Positions 23,765 to 35,476 of a DNA stretch of 64,000 bases are shown here, piece by piece. The DNA comes from Trichosphaerium sp. ATCC 40318. Taxonomy: Eukaryota > Discosea > Flabellinia > Trichosidae. The stretch is taken from NCBI GenBank assembly GCA_038496445.1, contig JALMLS010000466.1:496001-560000 (forward strand), in the 5' to 3' direction. A program made the position numbers and the translations under genes. Numbering within the stretch: position 1 is the first letter of the stretch; each line of letters starts with the position of its first letter. The notes beneath the pieces were generated by a model. That model was not told the DNA's origin. It made no database searches and saw nothing but the letters and a program-made list of their open reading frames with translations.

Positions 23765-25817
23765 ATGTACAACATGTCTGTCGCTTTAGTGTTTGCTTTC
23801 TTGGCAGCGTTTACTACTTTCACGTGTTGTGAAACGGTTTATCCTTTATACACTATTAACTCTATAAATACTGGATTTACGGACTCGGACTACAATGTTA
23901 TCGCTAACAACTTTGGTTTCGCGCAAATGACTGCATCTTCAGAGCAAATAAACGGTTTCCATAAAGTTAACCCCAATTTCAAAGTAGTACAATACTTTGA
24001 TTCCCTTACAGGACCAGCAAATACAATTGAACCTATTAATGTTAGAAAATCAGTAGCGTTTACTCCAAACGCTAGGTTATCTTTTGATATATCTACTACA
24101 GATACTACACTCGACTTTGAGTACTTGTCGAATACAGCAAAGTTTTTGGTAAGTTTGTATTTTCATCTTTTTCTGCTTTGTTTTTTAACTCCTACCAAAG
24201 GCTAGTACAATACCTGGCGACATCAGCAAAAACGGCGCTGAGTATGTCACATTTATAAGAGTTGGAGATGAGATTATGCGTGTAGATAAAGTGCTTGATA
24301 ATAAGTTGGTTGTAACACGTGGTTTGGATGATACAAGGCCAACAAAGCACAATGAAAATTCAACTATATTTTCTCCTTTGTACTATGGAGAACGCGTTCC
24401 AGGATTTTCAAAGGACGCTCATATTGTTTATCAAAGAGACCCTGAAGCGATAGCATATCCTCAAGCTCTTGTAAATGCAACATCAAGCTCAATATCGAAA
24501 GGCTATGACGGTTCTTGGTTTGACAATTTCGCTGCAGGTACGGAGTCTTGTCTGTTTTAGGTAAACCTCATTTTAACTATATTGTCGGATTTTGTACATC
24601 CATGATACAGTTTTACATCGTCATCAAAGTTTTCGGTGCTGATATTGCAATATCAGTGACATTTTGGGTCCCAAGTGTTAGCGTTTCTCCAAAAACAATC
24701 ATGTTTTCAAAAAAAAAAAAAACAACTTATTTTAGGCATGTACGACACTGTAAGGATTGATAACAAAAAAGTTAAACTTGATGAAATCTGGAACTTTAAA
24801 ACTGGATCGCCATACACAACTGATGTACATGTACTTGCTGAGCAGAATGCATTAAAGAGTATTTGGAATCAATTATATCAGAAATTTGGTCATTACCCTA
24901 CAATTCTCGCAAACAACGCTGAAGGTTTTGGCAAATACTACCTTTCCAATGATTAATCCTTGTTAGGATGTTGGTTTCCTGAAAAAGGAAACTGCAGAAT
25001 ACTAGTAGAAGGCAGTACGGTGAGACCACTTGACGGATACAGGTAAACAAATGCTTTTGCTAATAGCTTTTTTTTCTGTTGCTTAACTTGGCTTTAGTTT
25101 GGAATCCTTCTCGGGTTCAGAGCAAAATACAGATCCGTTCCATAATGGATGCAATATATCAAGTTTATCTTGGTCATTTCACCCGCTAACGATTTGGGTG
25201 AGGAACGTCCAAAACGCAATGGATGCAGCACAAAAAGATTTACAAGCTTTTCCAATGATATCTCAAGCTGGTTGCAAATCACCTTTTCTTGAGATAGCAA
25301 AGGACAGGGATAGAATAGAAACGTTTGGATATTCTTCATTCCTTCTAGGTAACCTTTTATAACATGTTATTGAGTCATGTCTATTACTAGATCGTATTTA
25401 AACAACTTTTTAGCATCCAGTCACCCAAAGCAAAAAATGAGATTCGGTCTTCCTTGCATGTACCGAAACGCTTCTGGTCACCGATATGCGCATGTGCATG
25501 AAAGATATTCCTGGAATATAGGAACGCCAATCCATACTGAAACGCCAGACAACATATCTGGCTATCAACCTGAAGGTACAGTGATACTGAAAGCCTTCAG
25601 CTTTTCTAGAAAAGGATGAATTAATTATTGCTCCATAGGACACGTGTCATACATGAGGCTATTCGATAATGGCGCTATTCTTGTAAATCCTACAAACAAT
25701 ACTGATACTCCCATTAAGCTACCTAGTGAGTTATACGATCCAGTTGAGAAACAATACGTTCAAAAGGTTACAATGCTTGCACACACAGGCTTGATTTTAC
25801 TCAAATCACCACCTTAA
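23765..25817 (+). CDS. Secreted glycosidase-like protein (putative TIM-barrel)
   Basis: Signal peptide MYNMSVALVFAFLAAFTTF. The mature part has FTDSDYNVIANNFGFAQMTA, NPNFKVVQYFDSLTG, and a domain with VTFIRVGDEIMRVDKVLDN followed by VVTRGLDDTRPTKHNENST. KGYDGSWFDNFAA (about 24500-24537) looks like the strand that carries a catalytic Asp in GH114/DUF4015-type barrels. Later exons hold LAEQNALKSIWNQLYQKFGH with NNAEGFGKYY, and near the end HVSYMRLFDNGAILVNPTNN, a pattern typical of a C-terminal beta-sandwich on such hydrolases. I recognise the pattern from uncharacterised secreted proteins but cannot name a specific enzyme. Introns are short; one holds a long A-run just before 24735. Ends KSPP-stop at 25817. 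Confidence 0.6.
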
Positions 25818-26569
25818 TAAATGTATCACGTTTCCTGCATTCACAACCTCTCAACCAATGCTACTATTGCACAATATCGAATAGTAGCACTTCTGTTACA
25901 ATAAGCAAGAACACCTATTGTATACCTTTTGATAATCCAGTAGTAAAGTAAACATTTTCACAAACTAAGATTTGATTTAAACAAAATCTGTCGCAAACGA
26001 AACAGTTTGACAAAAACAGCATTCACGTTTCTTATCTTTATCACACTACATGCCGCAGTTTACAAAATGAAAATTGTTTACTTTATTTCACTGGAATAGA
26101 AGATAAAGAAGTGCCTGACCATCAGATATTCGACCTTGTGGCACTTCCAGTCGAAATAATAGTTACAAATAAATTGATTGATTTTAAAATTGTTATATTT
26201 GCCTCTTCCATGTACTCAAGCGACTGATTTTGTTGAGAAACCTTACCGTCGTAACAAAGAAAACTGAAGGTTGCGGTTTACTTTCTTGTCACCCCAATAC
26301 GTTTCGGCGTAATCTTCCTTAAAATTGTATCAAAAGATTCATCCTCAAAACTTTGTCTCCTTAGTGTAACTACACGTGAAGCCACATGAAAAAAGTGAAT
26401 TGTTATGTCCCAATAAATCCCTGGCCACAAACATGTTTGGGTACCCAGCCATGATCCGTTAAGCAAGGTAAACAACTTAAAAAGAGATGTTTATTTGTTT
26501 CTCAAAGAGTGTCACAACCACCCGTGAGTGTACAGTTTGTATTTGGAAAGTACCAAGAAGAAAAAAAAA
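25818..26569. other. Intergenic region, one weak minus-strand frame
   Basis: About 750 bp between two plus-strand genes. A 65-codon minus-strand frame at 26278-26475 has reasonable composition but lacks a convincing ATG, motif or splice partner. Nothing else is seen apart from T- and A-rich stretches. Confidence 0.45.
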
Positions 26570-27566
26570 ATGCTGGAAATATTAGTTTCGCATCTCGAGC
26601 AACAATCCTTTGTTTCTAAGGCTATCCTCACGTTTTCTCTCATTGTCTTAACGTATTTAATTCATGGCTCGTTATACTTAATCCTAGATGTATGGCACTA
26701 CCCTGAATGGCTATATAAGTACAAAATACAACGAAAGGTACAATAAAAAAAAAGCGGAAAGCAGTTTATCCGTCGATTGAAAACTTGTAGGTTGAGTTTG
26801 ACTCAACAAAGATTCCTCTTATTTTAAGAAATCTTGCCGTAAACTTTATACTCGTAATATTTCCCTCGTCATTCATCTTCCACGGCGTAGCCCAAGCAAA
26901 CGGAAATCACCTCTTCAAGGTACAACTTCATCATCTTTTTGATATGTTTTCTCAAGCCCACAGGGAGATATTCCTTCACCCTTGCGTATGGTCATTGAGA
27001 TAGCAATCATGGTGTTTATGGAAGAAGTATTTTTCTATTACGGGCATCGCTTACTCCATATTCCTTTTCTCTACAAAAAGTACGAGTACTTTTAATTTAT
27101 TTATCACGCACAAATTACTTAAGTTTGTTTTTAGTGTTCACAAGGTGCATCATATTTTTAAGTCTCCTATAGCCTTGACAACAGGATTCTGCCACCCTGT
27201 TGAAATGATAATAAGCAATGTACGCTCTTTCTACAACATCATTATTGGTTAGACTTAACTTTTCTTTCCTGTAGGTGTTACCTTTAGTACTCTGTCCACT
27301 TATCGTCCAATGCCACATTGTCACTTCTTGGACATGGTTTGTTTTGGCTTTGATAGCTTCTCAATCGCACCATTGTGGGTACGTAAATTTTTTGTTTCGA
27401 ACAGATAATGTTTATCACGTGAGGTAGATATGATTTCCCAATATTTGTTGACCACAATCCGAATTTTCACGATTTACACCACGAATCTTTTACTTACAAT
27501 TACGGATTACTTGGATATTTGGACCAATTCCATAATACATACAAAGAGAGTGTTAAATGCAGTTAA
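26570..27566 (+). CDS. Fatty-acid hydroxylase superfamily enzyme, FAXDC2/C4-sterol-oxidase-like
   Basis: Starts MLEILVSHLEQQSFVSKAIL at 26570, after an A10 run. Two to four membrane helices (LTFSLIVLTYLIHGSLYLIL; AVNFILVIFPSSFIFHG) precede the di-iron histidine boxes: HRLLH in FYYGHRLLHIPFLYKK, HKVHH in VHKVHHIFKSPIAL, and HDLHH in NPNFHDLHHESFTYNYG. Between them GFCHPVEMIISNVLPL and SHHCGYDFP match the FAXDC2 branch (H-P-x-E; S-H-C-G-Y-H) better than classical ERG25. Likely an ER-membrane oxidase acting on a sterol or lipid chain; the substrate is not determinable. The last exon ends LDQFHNTYKESVKCS-stop at 27566. The gene is complete, about 270 residues, with about five introns. Confidence 0.88.
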
Positions 27567-27812
27567 CATAATTATTACTTCAAACAACATGTTAAAACCG
27601 CCAAATAAAGAAATAACTTTGAGCTTGTTTTGTGACAACATATCATCAAATACGAGTATTGACAAGAGAGTACACCCAGTTGTACCTTCACATACTTAAA
27701 GTTTTACACAGTTGTGTTTTACTCCCTCTGAAGTGAACTAACTGCTCGCATAGTCGAATACAACTACAAGGTTGGTAGTACTCACATTTATTGTACAAAA
27801 AGTTGCAAGTAA

Positions 27813-30800
27813 TTAATCATCTTGCAACTCATCTAGATTATCATTTAATCGCGTAACAAGGCGTTGAATAGCCAAAACAGATTTACCACCTTCAAAAATA
27901 AAAAAGTCAGAAAAAAACAAAGAAAAAAAAACAGTCGTTCAAACCTTTCATGATAGGCAACAATTTACGCAACAGATCTGCCCTCTCTAGACCCTAGACA
28001 CTCATATAAGTACTAGCACATACGTGGAACACAAGAAATAAAAAACCAATGAAATAGTAGACGCACAAGGATAGGAGGTTTAGAACCAGGTGGGTAACCC
28101 AACAAATCATCAATTAGTTCAGCTAATTTATTAACCTTTGCATCCGCAGTCAACTTTTGCACATAGAGCTTTAACCAATGTTTGTATTCATTAGCAGATC
28201 CTATGAGGTAATAACAGTTAATAAAGGGGCAAACACAAGTACTATTAAAGGAGGGACAAAAGAGGCACATACCAATTGATAATGCACATTGAATTTGGTT
28301 CTCCAAGTGAGAAACAGTATGTATAGCTTGTAGTTCAGTTGTTACGTTTTGTAGTAATAGTGCTGATGGTTCATTGTTTACAAGCATTTGTAATCGTTGT
28401 AAAGGTCCTCGGCTACCTAGACCAACCTTTGCATTCAAATCGGAGTTATAGTCAGACAAGTGGAACTGAGAACCTAAAAAACAAAAAAAGTTAAGAAAAA
28501 AAAAGTTGCTACTAAGTTCGAGGTACCTGCTATCCGTTGCCAACAAGCCATATCTTTACTGAATAAATAAGATTCTTTGGTATCAAGCGTAACTATAGGT
28601 AAGCCTAAAAATAAAAAAGTGTCAACGGCGGAACCTTAAAAAGCAAAACAGAAAAAAAACAACAAAAAAGTCATACCTTCAGATGACAAACTGACAATAC
28701 TAACATCATTCATAAAACCCTTTGTATTTGTCTAATAAAATAATTAATTAACAAACCCACTACAATGACTACAAGACCAACCTTAACATGAAGTGATCTC
28801 TCCACAACATTCCAAACCTAAAAGCAACAGGTTGTTAACAAAGCCCACATATAAAACAGAAAAACTTGCAATTAAAAAAACTTTAAAACCTTTACTTACT
28901 AATATCTTTCCTGTGGCTGCAGCGCACATCAAGTATTCGTTATTTGCTTCTAAGAAAGAAACCAAACCTCCCATATATATGCATGCAAAGATACGACGAC
29001 CAACAGGACTGTAAATATACAAATGACCGTCTTCTGTAGCGAAAGCAGAAAAGAACCGGTTTCCATGTAACAAGGCTATTTTTCCATCAACAGCATCTTG
29101 CCACAATGGCCCAGCTGAAGGATCTTTTGTGATTACTGAAATTGTAGATACACCTTAAAGGCAAAATCAGCAAAAACGAAAAAAAATGGAAAACAATGAA
29201 TACCTAGCTCCGAAGTTGCCGAACCAGACCAAGATACCTCCACAAAGCCAGCATCTTCAGCACGGTCTACATCCATGGAATCAATGAGCGCTCTCTAAGC
29301 CGATAATAAGTTTGAATGATTCTTGTTTTTGAGGGACGCTGTTGACATACTGCACCAGCACAAAGTCCAGGAATCTTCTTTGTGACACTAGTAACGCCAG
29401 GAGCAGGGCGTAGATTATGTCGAACAATACTCAAACCAGAGTTTGATCGTTGTGGAGAGATGATAGGCGAGAGAGGCTCTCTTTTACGCTTCTTTCTAGA
29501 ACCACTTGTCCGTTTTTCTGCAGGACGCTAATTAAAGAAGGAAAAACTATTAGCAAACATGTCTTAGTATCAACAACGCACTTTTGTGCCTGTTTTCGCC
29601 TTAGGTGATTCTGGTTTTTCACTTTTTTCATTTTTCTTTTGTGACAAGCCAACAGGTGTAGGCATTGCTGAGCTATAAAAACAATGTAAGAAACCTGGTA
29701 CAGAGTATTTCTTTTCAAAGAGAAGCTAACCGTGGAGTTGGCACTACGTTTGGTGTTTTAAATGGTGTCATCGGCTCTGGTGTAGTTGCTGGACTAATGA
29801 CATTACATTAAACAACAAGGTTATCAAATAAAACGTACTTTAACAACTGAGGCGTGATTCTTCTTTTACCATTTACGCGCGTTTCTGTTTGTTGAGAACG
29901 CTCATCTGAAATCGTTAAATCTATGCTCATAGGTTCTACAAGCCATGTTGTTTAGAACAACGGTATTACAAAGCAAAAGCATACCTGGTCCTGGATTCGG
30001 TGGTAAAGAATCATCTAGAGGTCTTACAGCCTCCCTTTCAGCACCAGATTTAGGACTATCAGAGAAACTAATCTCAGCAGAACTATCATCGCCGCTGCGC
30101 TCTTGGGAGTCAAGATCTATTAAATCAGGGTCCTCTACTATATTAGTAAAATTGCCACCAAGCTCTTCGTATAGGTCTATCATATGTTGTTTCATCTACA
30201 GGAATATAAGAATGAAAACGAAGGAAATACATCAAAACTTTCTCCACTACTCACCTCTTTATTCGTCAATCGAGGACCTAATAACTCTTCTGATATAGCA
30301 ACAACACACATTGTGCCGTCACCTGAGCATGCTACGAAAGAATAACCTATGAAACGTTATTATAATCAAACACTACTCGCAATGTTGTACCATCAGGATG
30401 CCAGCAAATATCTAGAACGCTGGATTGAAAAATAGACTTCAATATCATCAAAGCGCGTGGGTTATTAGTGAGCCAGACTGATATCTTGGTGTCTTTGCTT
30501 CCCAATGCACAACATAGATGCGTCTGCCCATCTCGTTTAAAAACGCTTCCACTGAAAGCCTAATAGCGTAAGAAAAGCAACAAAGAGTGTGCCACAGGAA
30601 AGACGTACAGCACGGACAACTTCTTGAGAATGCCCAACAAAATCTCTTCCAAGCTTCCATGTGGTACGCATCAATATTGGCGCTACATGCTTTCCTGACT
30701 TTACAGCACAAGTAGATACCAACACTTGGCCATCAGGAGACCAACTACAAAACAATCATTAAAAAAAACCGAGCGTATAAGATACAACGCATTAAACACT

Positions 30801-31943
30801 TACCATGGTCTTTTAAAAAATACAGAACTACTGCTGCGTTTATACGCCTCAGATACTTTATGTTCAAGCTCAAAATCAGTTGTACGCCAAATGAGGAGAG
30901 AACGGTCATCAGCCTTAATGAATTAGGTAGTTGTGATTAATAATAATAGTTTGTATTACCTGGGAAGCTAGGAAGTGTCCAGCAGGATCCTTAGTCGAGA
31001 AATTAGACAAAAACAATTAAAGCAAATTATTAGAATATTTACCCATGCAATTCCCTTTACTATTCCTTTGTGTCCTTGAAGTACTTTGAGTAATTTACGT
31101 GGACCAACATCCCATATATAAATTTTATTATCATGACTGCATGCAGCCAATCTCAAGCCATCAGGAGACCAACAAACATCAACAACATCTAGATTAAAAG
31201 ACGTCAATTTGATGTTCATTATGCAACCATAAAATGTTTTTTAAATCTCTATCCCCTACGCCATGCAATGATGCTCACCTGCTTCTGGTCCACGTAAAAA
31301 CGCCAAGCGTGTCCAGTTTTCTACGTTATCTGTTTGTTCCTTTAGTGCACCTGGCACTTCAACTCGTTCTATATGAGTTTTATCTAAATGCCACACAATA
31401 ACGGCTTTGTCATCTGCGCCGCTAGCCAAGTATTTTCCTAACAAAGCAATTAACAACAAAGGCTTTTTTATTTTTTTATTAGAGCTGCATCACGTGCCAT
31501 CTGGAGACCATCTGACAGAGTTTACTGGTCCAGTGTGGGAGTTTATTTCGCATAACAATAATTTTGTGTCTTCCAACTATCAAGGTAAGCGAGTATTTAC
31601 GCCAACTGTCGCTTACCTCTTCTTGGTTGGGGTCGTATAGTGGTTCAGTATTCCAAATTTTTATCTTGTTGTCTTGTACCGTTAAAATACTATCAAAGCG
31701 TGATAAGCGTACCTCCTCCGCCCGTGGCAAAGCGAACACCGTCAGGTTGAATAGCGATCGAAAATATTGGAAACCCTTTTGGCTTTAGGAACGACAAACA
31801 CTCACAAACGCGTCCAAGTAATTTATAAACAAGCAATTGGCGCGGAACGCGAAAAAGCTTTATTTTTTCTTTTAAAACAACGTACCATCATGAGAAACCC
31901 ATCCAGGCTTTGATATGTGGGTGTCTGTGTTCTCTGGGTTCAT
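27813..31943 (-). CDS. HIRA: HIRA histone chaperone (WD40 + HIRA domain)
   Basis: The start is taken at MNPENTDTHISKPGW (31943); the frame is open upstream to a TTTTTAG acceptor near 32009, so an earlier exon is possible. WD40 repeats include RFDSILTVQDNKIKIWNTEP, LLGKYLASGADDKAVIVWHL, VDVCWSPDGLRLAACSHDNK with IYIWDVGPRKLL, a WSPDGQVLVSTCAVKSGK block and VLDICWHPDG. This is the seven-blade propeller order of HIRA (S-x-D-x-x-I-x-I-W). A disordered acidic middle follows (SQERSGDDSSAEISFSDSP), and then a C-terminal HIRA domain with WQRIAGSQFHLSDYN and DLLRKLLPIMKG, ending NLDELQDD-stop at 27813. HIRA deposits H3.3-H4 independently of replication. The gene is head-to-head with H2A.Z. Confidence 0.92.
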
Positions 31944-32631
31944 TTCGAGCTTCTTGACATACGTAACGCAAATAGGGTACTTTGGTTTACTCAGCTTCTT
32001 GGGTAGCTAAAAAGCGGGACGAAAACAAAAAAACGTCAAATTTCTATGCTGCTTGAACGTTAAAGAATTACAAACATAGGCCCAAAGAGACCTATAATAC
32101 GTGCCACATACTATGAGGAGTGTATGCTAAAAAAGTCTAAAAACTATCTTCGCCAAACACCAAAAAGGTTGTGCAAAGTTACATTCAACGCTATTATTCA
32201 TCTTAAAGATGCACTTTTTCTACCGATTGACGATACGTAAAAAAAATGTGACATGTGTCTACAACCTACGCGTACGGACTAGATACACGCGCCAATTGCG
32301 ATACGTAACACAAACTCGCTGCAATATGCGGAGGCACAATATTTACCAAAACTATTTCGGCTCAAGCCAAAAATTGTTTTTCGACAATTGTCGACCATCA
32401 ACATGAGGTGTAATAAACTAGTTTAGGACACTATTTTTTTTTAAATCCGTGATTTACCGCGCCAGCTAGGTTTTGTCAATTTTATTGCGAATTTGCATGG
32501 AAAAAACCATTAACGGTTACTAAAAAACACTCAAAAGCTATCTTAGTAAACAACAACTCCTCCAAGGTTCGACCCCAACTTTCGTCCAACGCTAACCCTC
32601 TTAGTTACCAACAAAACAATAATGTCTGCAG
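31944..32631. promoter_or_regulatory. Divergent intergenic region between HIRA and H2A.Z
   Basis: About 690 bp separating two head-to-head chromatin genes. It presumably contains both 5' UTRs and promoters, plus possibly a first non-coding or short coding HIRA exon. A GACAATTGTC palindrome lies near 32385 next to a TTGT...CGACAA partial repeat. No TATA-like element could be assigned with confidence. Confidence 0.45.
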
Positions 32632-33145
32632 GAAAACCAACCTCACGTTCTCAAAGAGCTGGCCTACAAGTACGCCGCTAAATAACGTCTAGTTAGTAGA
32701 GCAATTCTAACCACTCTTAGTTCCCTGTTGGTCGTATCCATCGTTTTCTCAAAGAGCGTACCTACGCGGGCGGTCGTGTCGGTGCTACTGCTGCTGTATA
32801 CTCTGCTGCTATCTTGGAGTACCTCACAGCCGAAGTCCTTGAGCTCGCGGTAAGATCTAGAGTCGATCTGCAAAAAACTTCTTTTCACCCTCTTTACCCG
32901 TCTTTTTAACTACCAGTGAACTCATGTTCATTTTTTATCATTGAAACCACGCTCATACCGAATAGGGCAACGCCTCGAAAGATTTGAAAGTAAAACGTAT
33001 AACTCCACGCCATCTTCAATTGGCCATTCGTGGAGATGAAGAGCTCGACACTTTGATCAAAGCTACCATTGCTGGTGGCGGTGTCATCCCTCACATCCAC
33101 AGATCCTTGGTGCGAAAGCAAGCCGAGAAGAAAGCCCCAATGTAA
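32632..33145 (+). CDS. H2AZ: Histone H2A.Z variant with shortened N-terminal tail
   Basis: Exon 1 [16 protein letters not shown], then an intron with a GTACGCC donor, then [20 protein letters not shown] and [21 protein letters not shown] third exon begins [20 protein letters not shown], then [20 protein letters not shown], then [19 protein letters not shown]-stop (TAA, 33143-33145). The features distinguishing H2A.Z from canonical H2A are present: [19 protein letters not shown] (extended acidic patch, DTLIK) and IPHIHRSL. The N-terminal tail before SRSQRAGLQ is only about seven residues with a single lysine, whereas animal and yeast H2A.Z tails have several acetylatable lysines. It is a complete, intron-containing gene. 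Confidence 0.95.
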
Positions 33146-33336
33146 GCGGTGCTATGTGGAGAACAGTCCCAAGCATACTGGCTCGCGATTTTTATTGCGT
33201 GTACCATGGCCCTTGTATGTAGATGAGTATAATAATAAAAATTTTGTTGTTTTAAACGCTATGCCTACGTTAATAGAGGAATTCTGTTCAACTTTTTGTA
33301 ATTACATGATAACGGCTAGATTTTTTTTTTCTTTAT

Positions 33337-35314
33337 TTACATAAAATCTCTCATTGGATCAGAGCGTTTAACGCGCTTCCTTCTATACTCTTCGAGCTGT
33401 TCTGTGGTTACACCGTCGTATTTCTTTACGTCGGGGTCTTCACTCTTTTTACTGCTTGATCTCTTCTTCTTATCCCTCTTGCGCTTCTTGTGCTTGTGTT
33501 TTTTGCCTTTCCTGTGTTTGTCTTTTTTCTTGCGCCTTTTTTTCGGTTTGCTTTCAGAAGAAGAGTCGCTATCTTCAATAGGCTCTTTAGGTTCTGAGCG
33601 CTTTGGTACAAGCTCCTTTGGTGTTTCAAACACTGGAGCTTTACCAGTGCAGTAGGAGTTTTTGGTGAAACTGCCACAGCAAGCGTAACCCCATTTACCA
33701 TCACGCCAAAAAGATCCCCACACTTTTTTATGGTTTTGTAGAAGCTCTAAAAAGGAGTTAAAATTGTTAATTCGTTTTTTGCTTCAACTTTTTTTTTATG
33801 AACAGAAATTCACTTATCAATCGTTTAGAACGTACCGTCTTCTTTGTATTTACTGGATGGTATAACTTCTTTGCCTTTTACTACACTTCCGTCCGGGTTG
33901 TATTCAACATAGCGCATTGTTTCCCCTAGCAGTGCAGTTTCCTTTGGTTTTAGGTACTCTGCGCCGCCATATTGGTCAATAAGCTCTATTAGGGTATTAG
34001 CGGCTGTTTTGCGTCGTTTTTTTGTTTTTCCTAAACGTACTTTTTTGTTGTTGTGTCCTAACCCTGCTCGATTCTTCTTTGTATTTAGCGTACATGACCT
34101 CTGTTTGCGATGGCGCTGCATGGAAGTGAACATCCACACCTTGGGATGCAGCCTCCCAAGCGAAGCGTCTCGCCTGCTCAAACATTTCAGTTACTTTCGG
34201 TGTGTCATCTGTTTCCCACATCTCATCTGAGAACAGCGTCAGCGTACGACAAGGTGAAAAAAAAAAAGTTTTTGTTGAACGTACCGACAGGTATTACATC
34301 ACCTCCTCTCATACTACGTGTTTGGGGGTCGTAGTTATCGTCATCCAAATCTTTAAGGTATTTTGCTGTGTCTGAGCGGTTACGTAAGTTTCTAGTGGTA
34401 CTTTTTGTTTTTGGGTCTACAGCAGGTGCAAATGCTTCTGTAGCTTCTTCCTTTGCTGCATTGGCTTCATCCACAAGGCTTTCAGTCTCTCCTGCTGTTG
34501 CTGAGCCCGTGTGAGGGTATCTTTTTTGATCGCTGTCAGGTGCTGTATTAAATTCGTCTAACTGTTTCTGTGACTTCTGTAGTCGCCTCTCTGCCTCTAT
34601 TTTTTCAAATTCTGCAATGTTCTTTTTCTGACTCTTAGGATTGTAACCATTCCATCTGCTCACATTTAGAATATGCGCTATCATTGTATGGTTTATTTAA
34701 AAACATACCTATCCCTCTTTGCTTCGAAACCATGCTCAACCTCTACAATTACCTCATCTGGTTGAATATCTTCGTTTGTCCATTTGGCTCCCTTTTTACG
34801 TGGTCTATCAACACATTCCAGTGTCTTATGTGTCATTGCACCGCAATTTTCGCAGGCGCCTTTTCGATATTTAGTAGCTGCTGGTCCCTGAAATGGTGTC
34901 AAAATGATGCCGTTTGATTCTTCACAAACATGAGTATACGTACCTTAAATTTGCCTCTGGCATACCAATCAGAAAATCCAGACATTTTTTTTCCTTCACG
35001 TCGTTGATGGTCCAATCCAGGCCTTCCAGTATGCAAATACCCTACAAGAATGTAATTACATTGGTTTTTGTAATAAAATAAATTAAATCACGTACATGGC
35101 GCATCAGCAATAAAGTCAGGGATGTAAGGGTTAATTTCTTTTCCGTGTTCATCTTTTTCTGGTTCTATAATACCAGCTCGTCTCGCCTCTTGAGTTTCGA
35201 GCCGTTTTTTACGTTCTTGCCTATTTAGCGCTACAGAAAGGTAAACACACAGCCCACAGATTGAAAAATCATTACAACGTTTTTTTTGGGCGTTTACGTA
35301 CTTGAAGTGGCCAT
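33337..35314 (-). CDS. SLU7: Pre-mRNA splicing factor SLU7
   Basis: Begins MATS at 35314, then [40 protein letters not shown] and [20 protein letters not shown]: the SLU7 N-terminal block. The CCHC zinc knuckle is [20 protein letters not shown] (C-x2-C-x4-H-x4-C), as in SLU7 of yeast and human, which acts at the second catalytic step in 3' splice-site choice. After a disordered region come [49 protein letters not shown] and [20 protein letters not shown], all conserved SLU7 segments. The C-terminus contains [20 protein letters not shown] and a Lys/Arg-rich nuclear signal ([20 protein letters not shown]). Complete; ends RDFM-stop. In a genome with so many very short introns this factor is of special relevance. 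Confidence 0.95.
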
Positions 35315-35476
35315 TGTGGTATTATGCCACCAGCGTTAAGCAAAAGCAATGCAGTATCAAAGCAAACTGTTGATGTTAGTCAAAGAAAAGTCAAAATAGC
35401 ACCAATCGTTGACTTTGTTTTGACAGTGTGTTTTGACATTGTATTTTGACATGTGGACCACTAAAACGATAGTGTA

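Noticed and set aside
32560-32590. GGTTCGACCCC as a tRNA B-box
   Set aside because: No A-box, no acceptor or T-stem pairing, and it sits just upstream of the H2A.Z start.
33404-33655. A plus-strand 83-codon frame opposite the SLU7 C-terminus
   Set aside because: It is the antisense shadow of the Lys/Arg-rich SLU7 tail (Leu/Phe-rich by complementarity).
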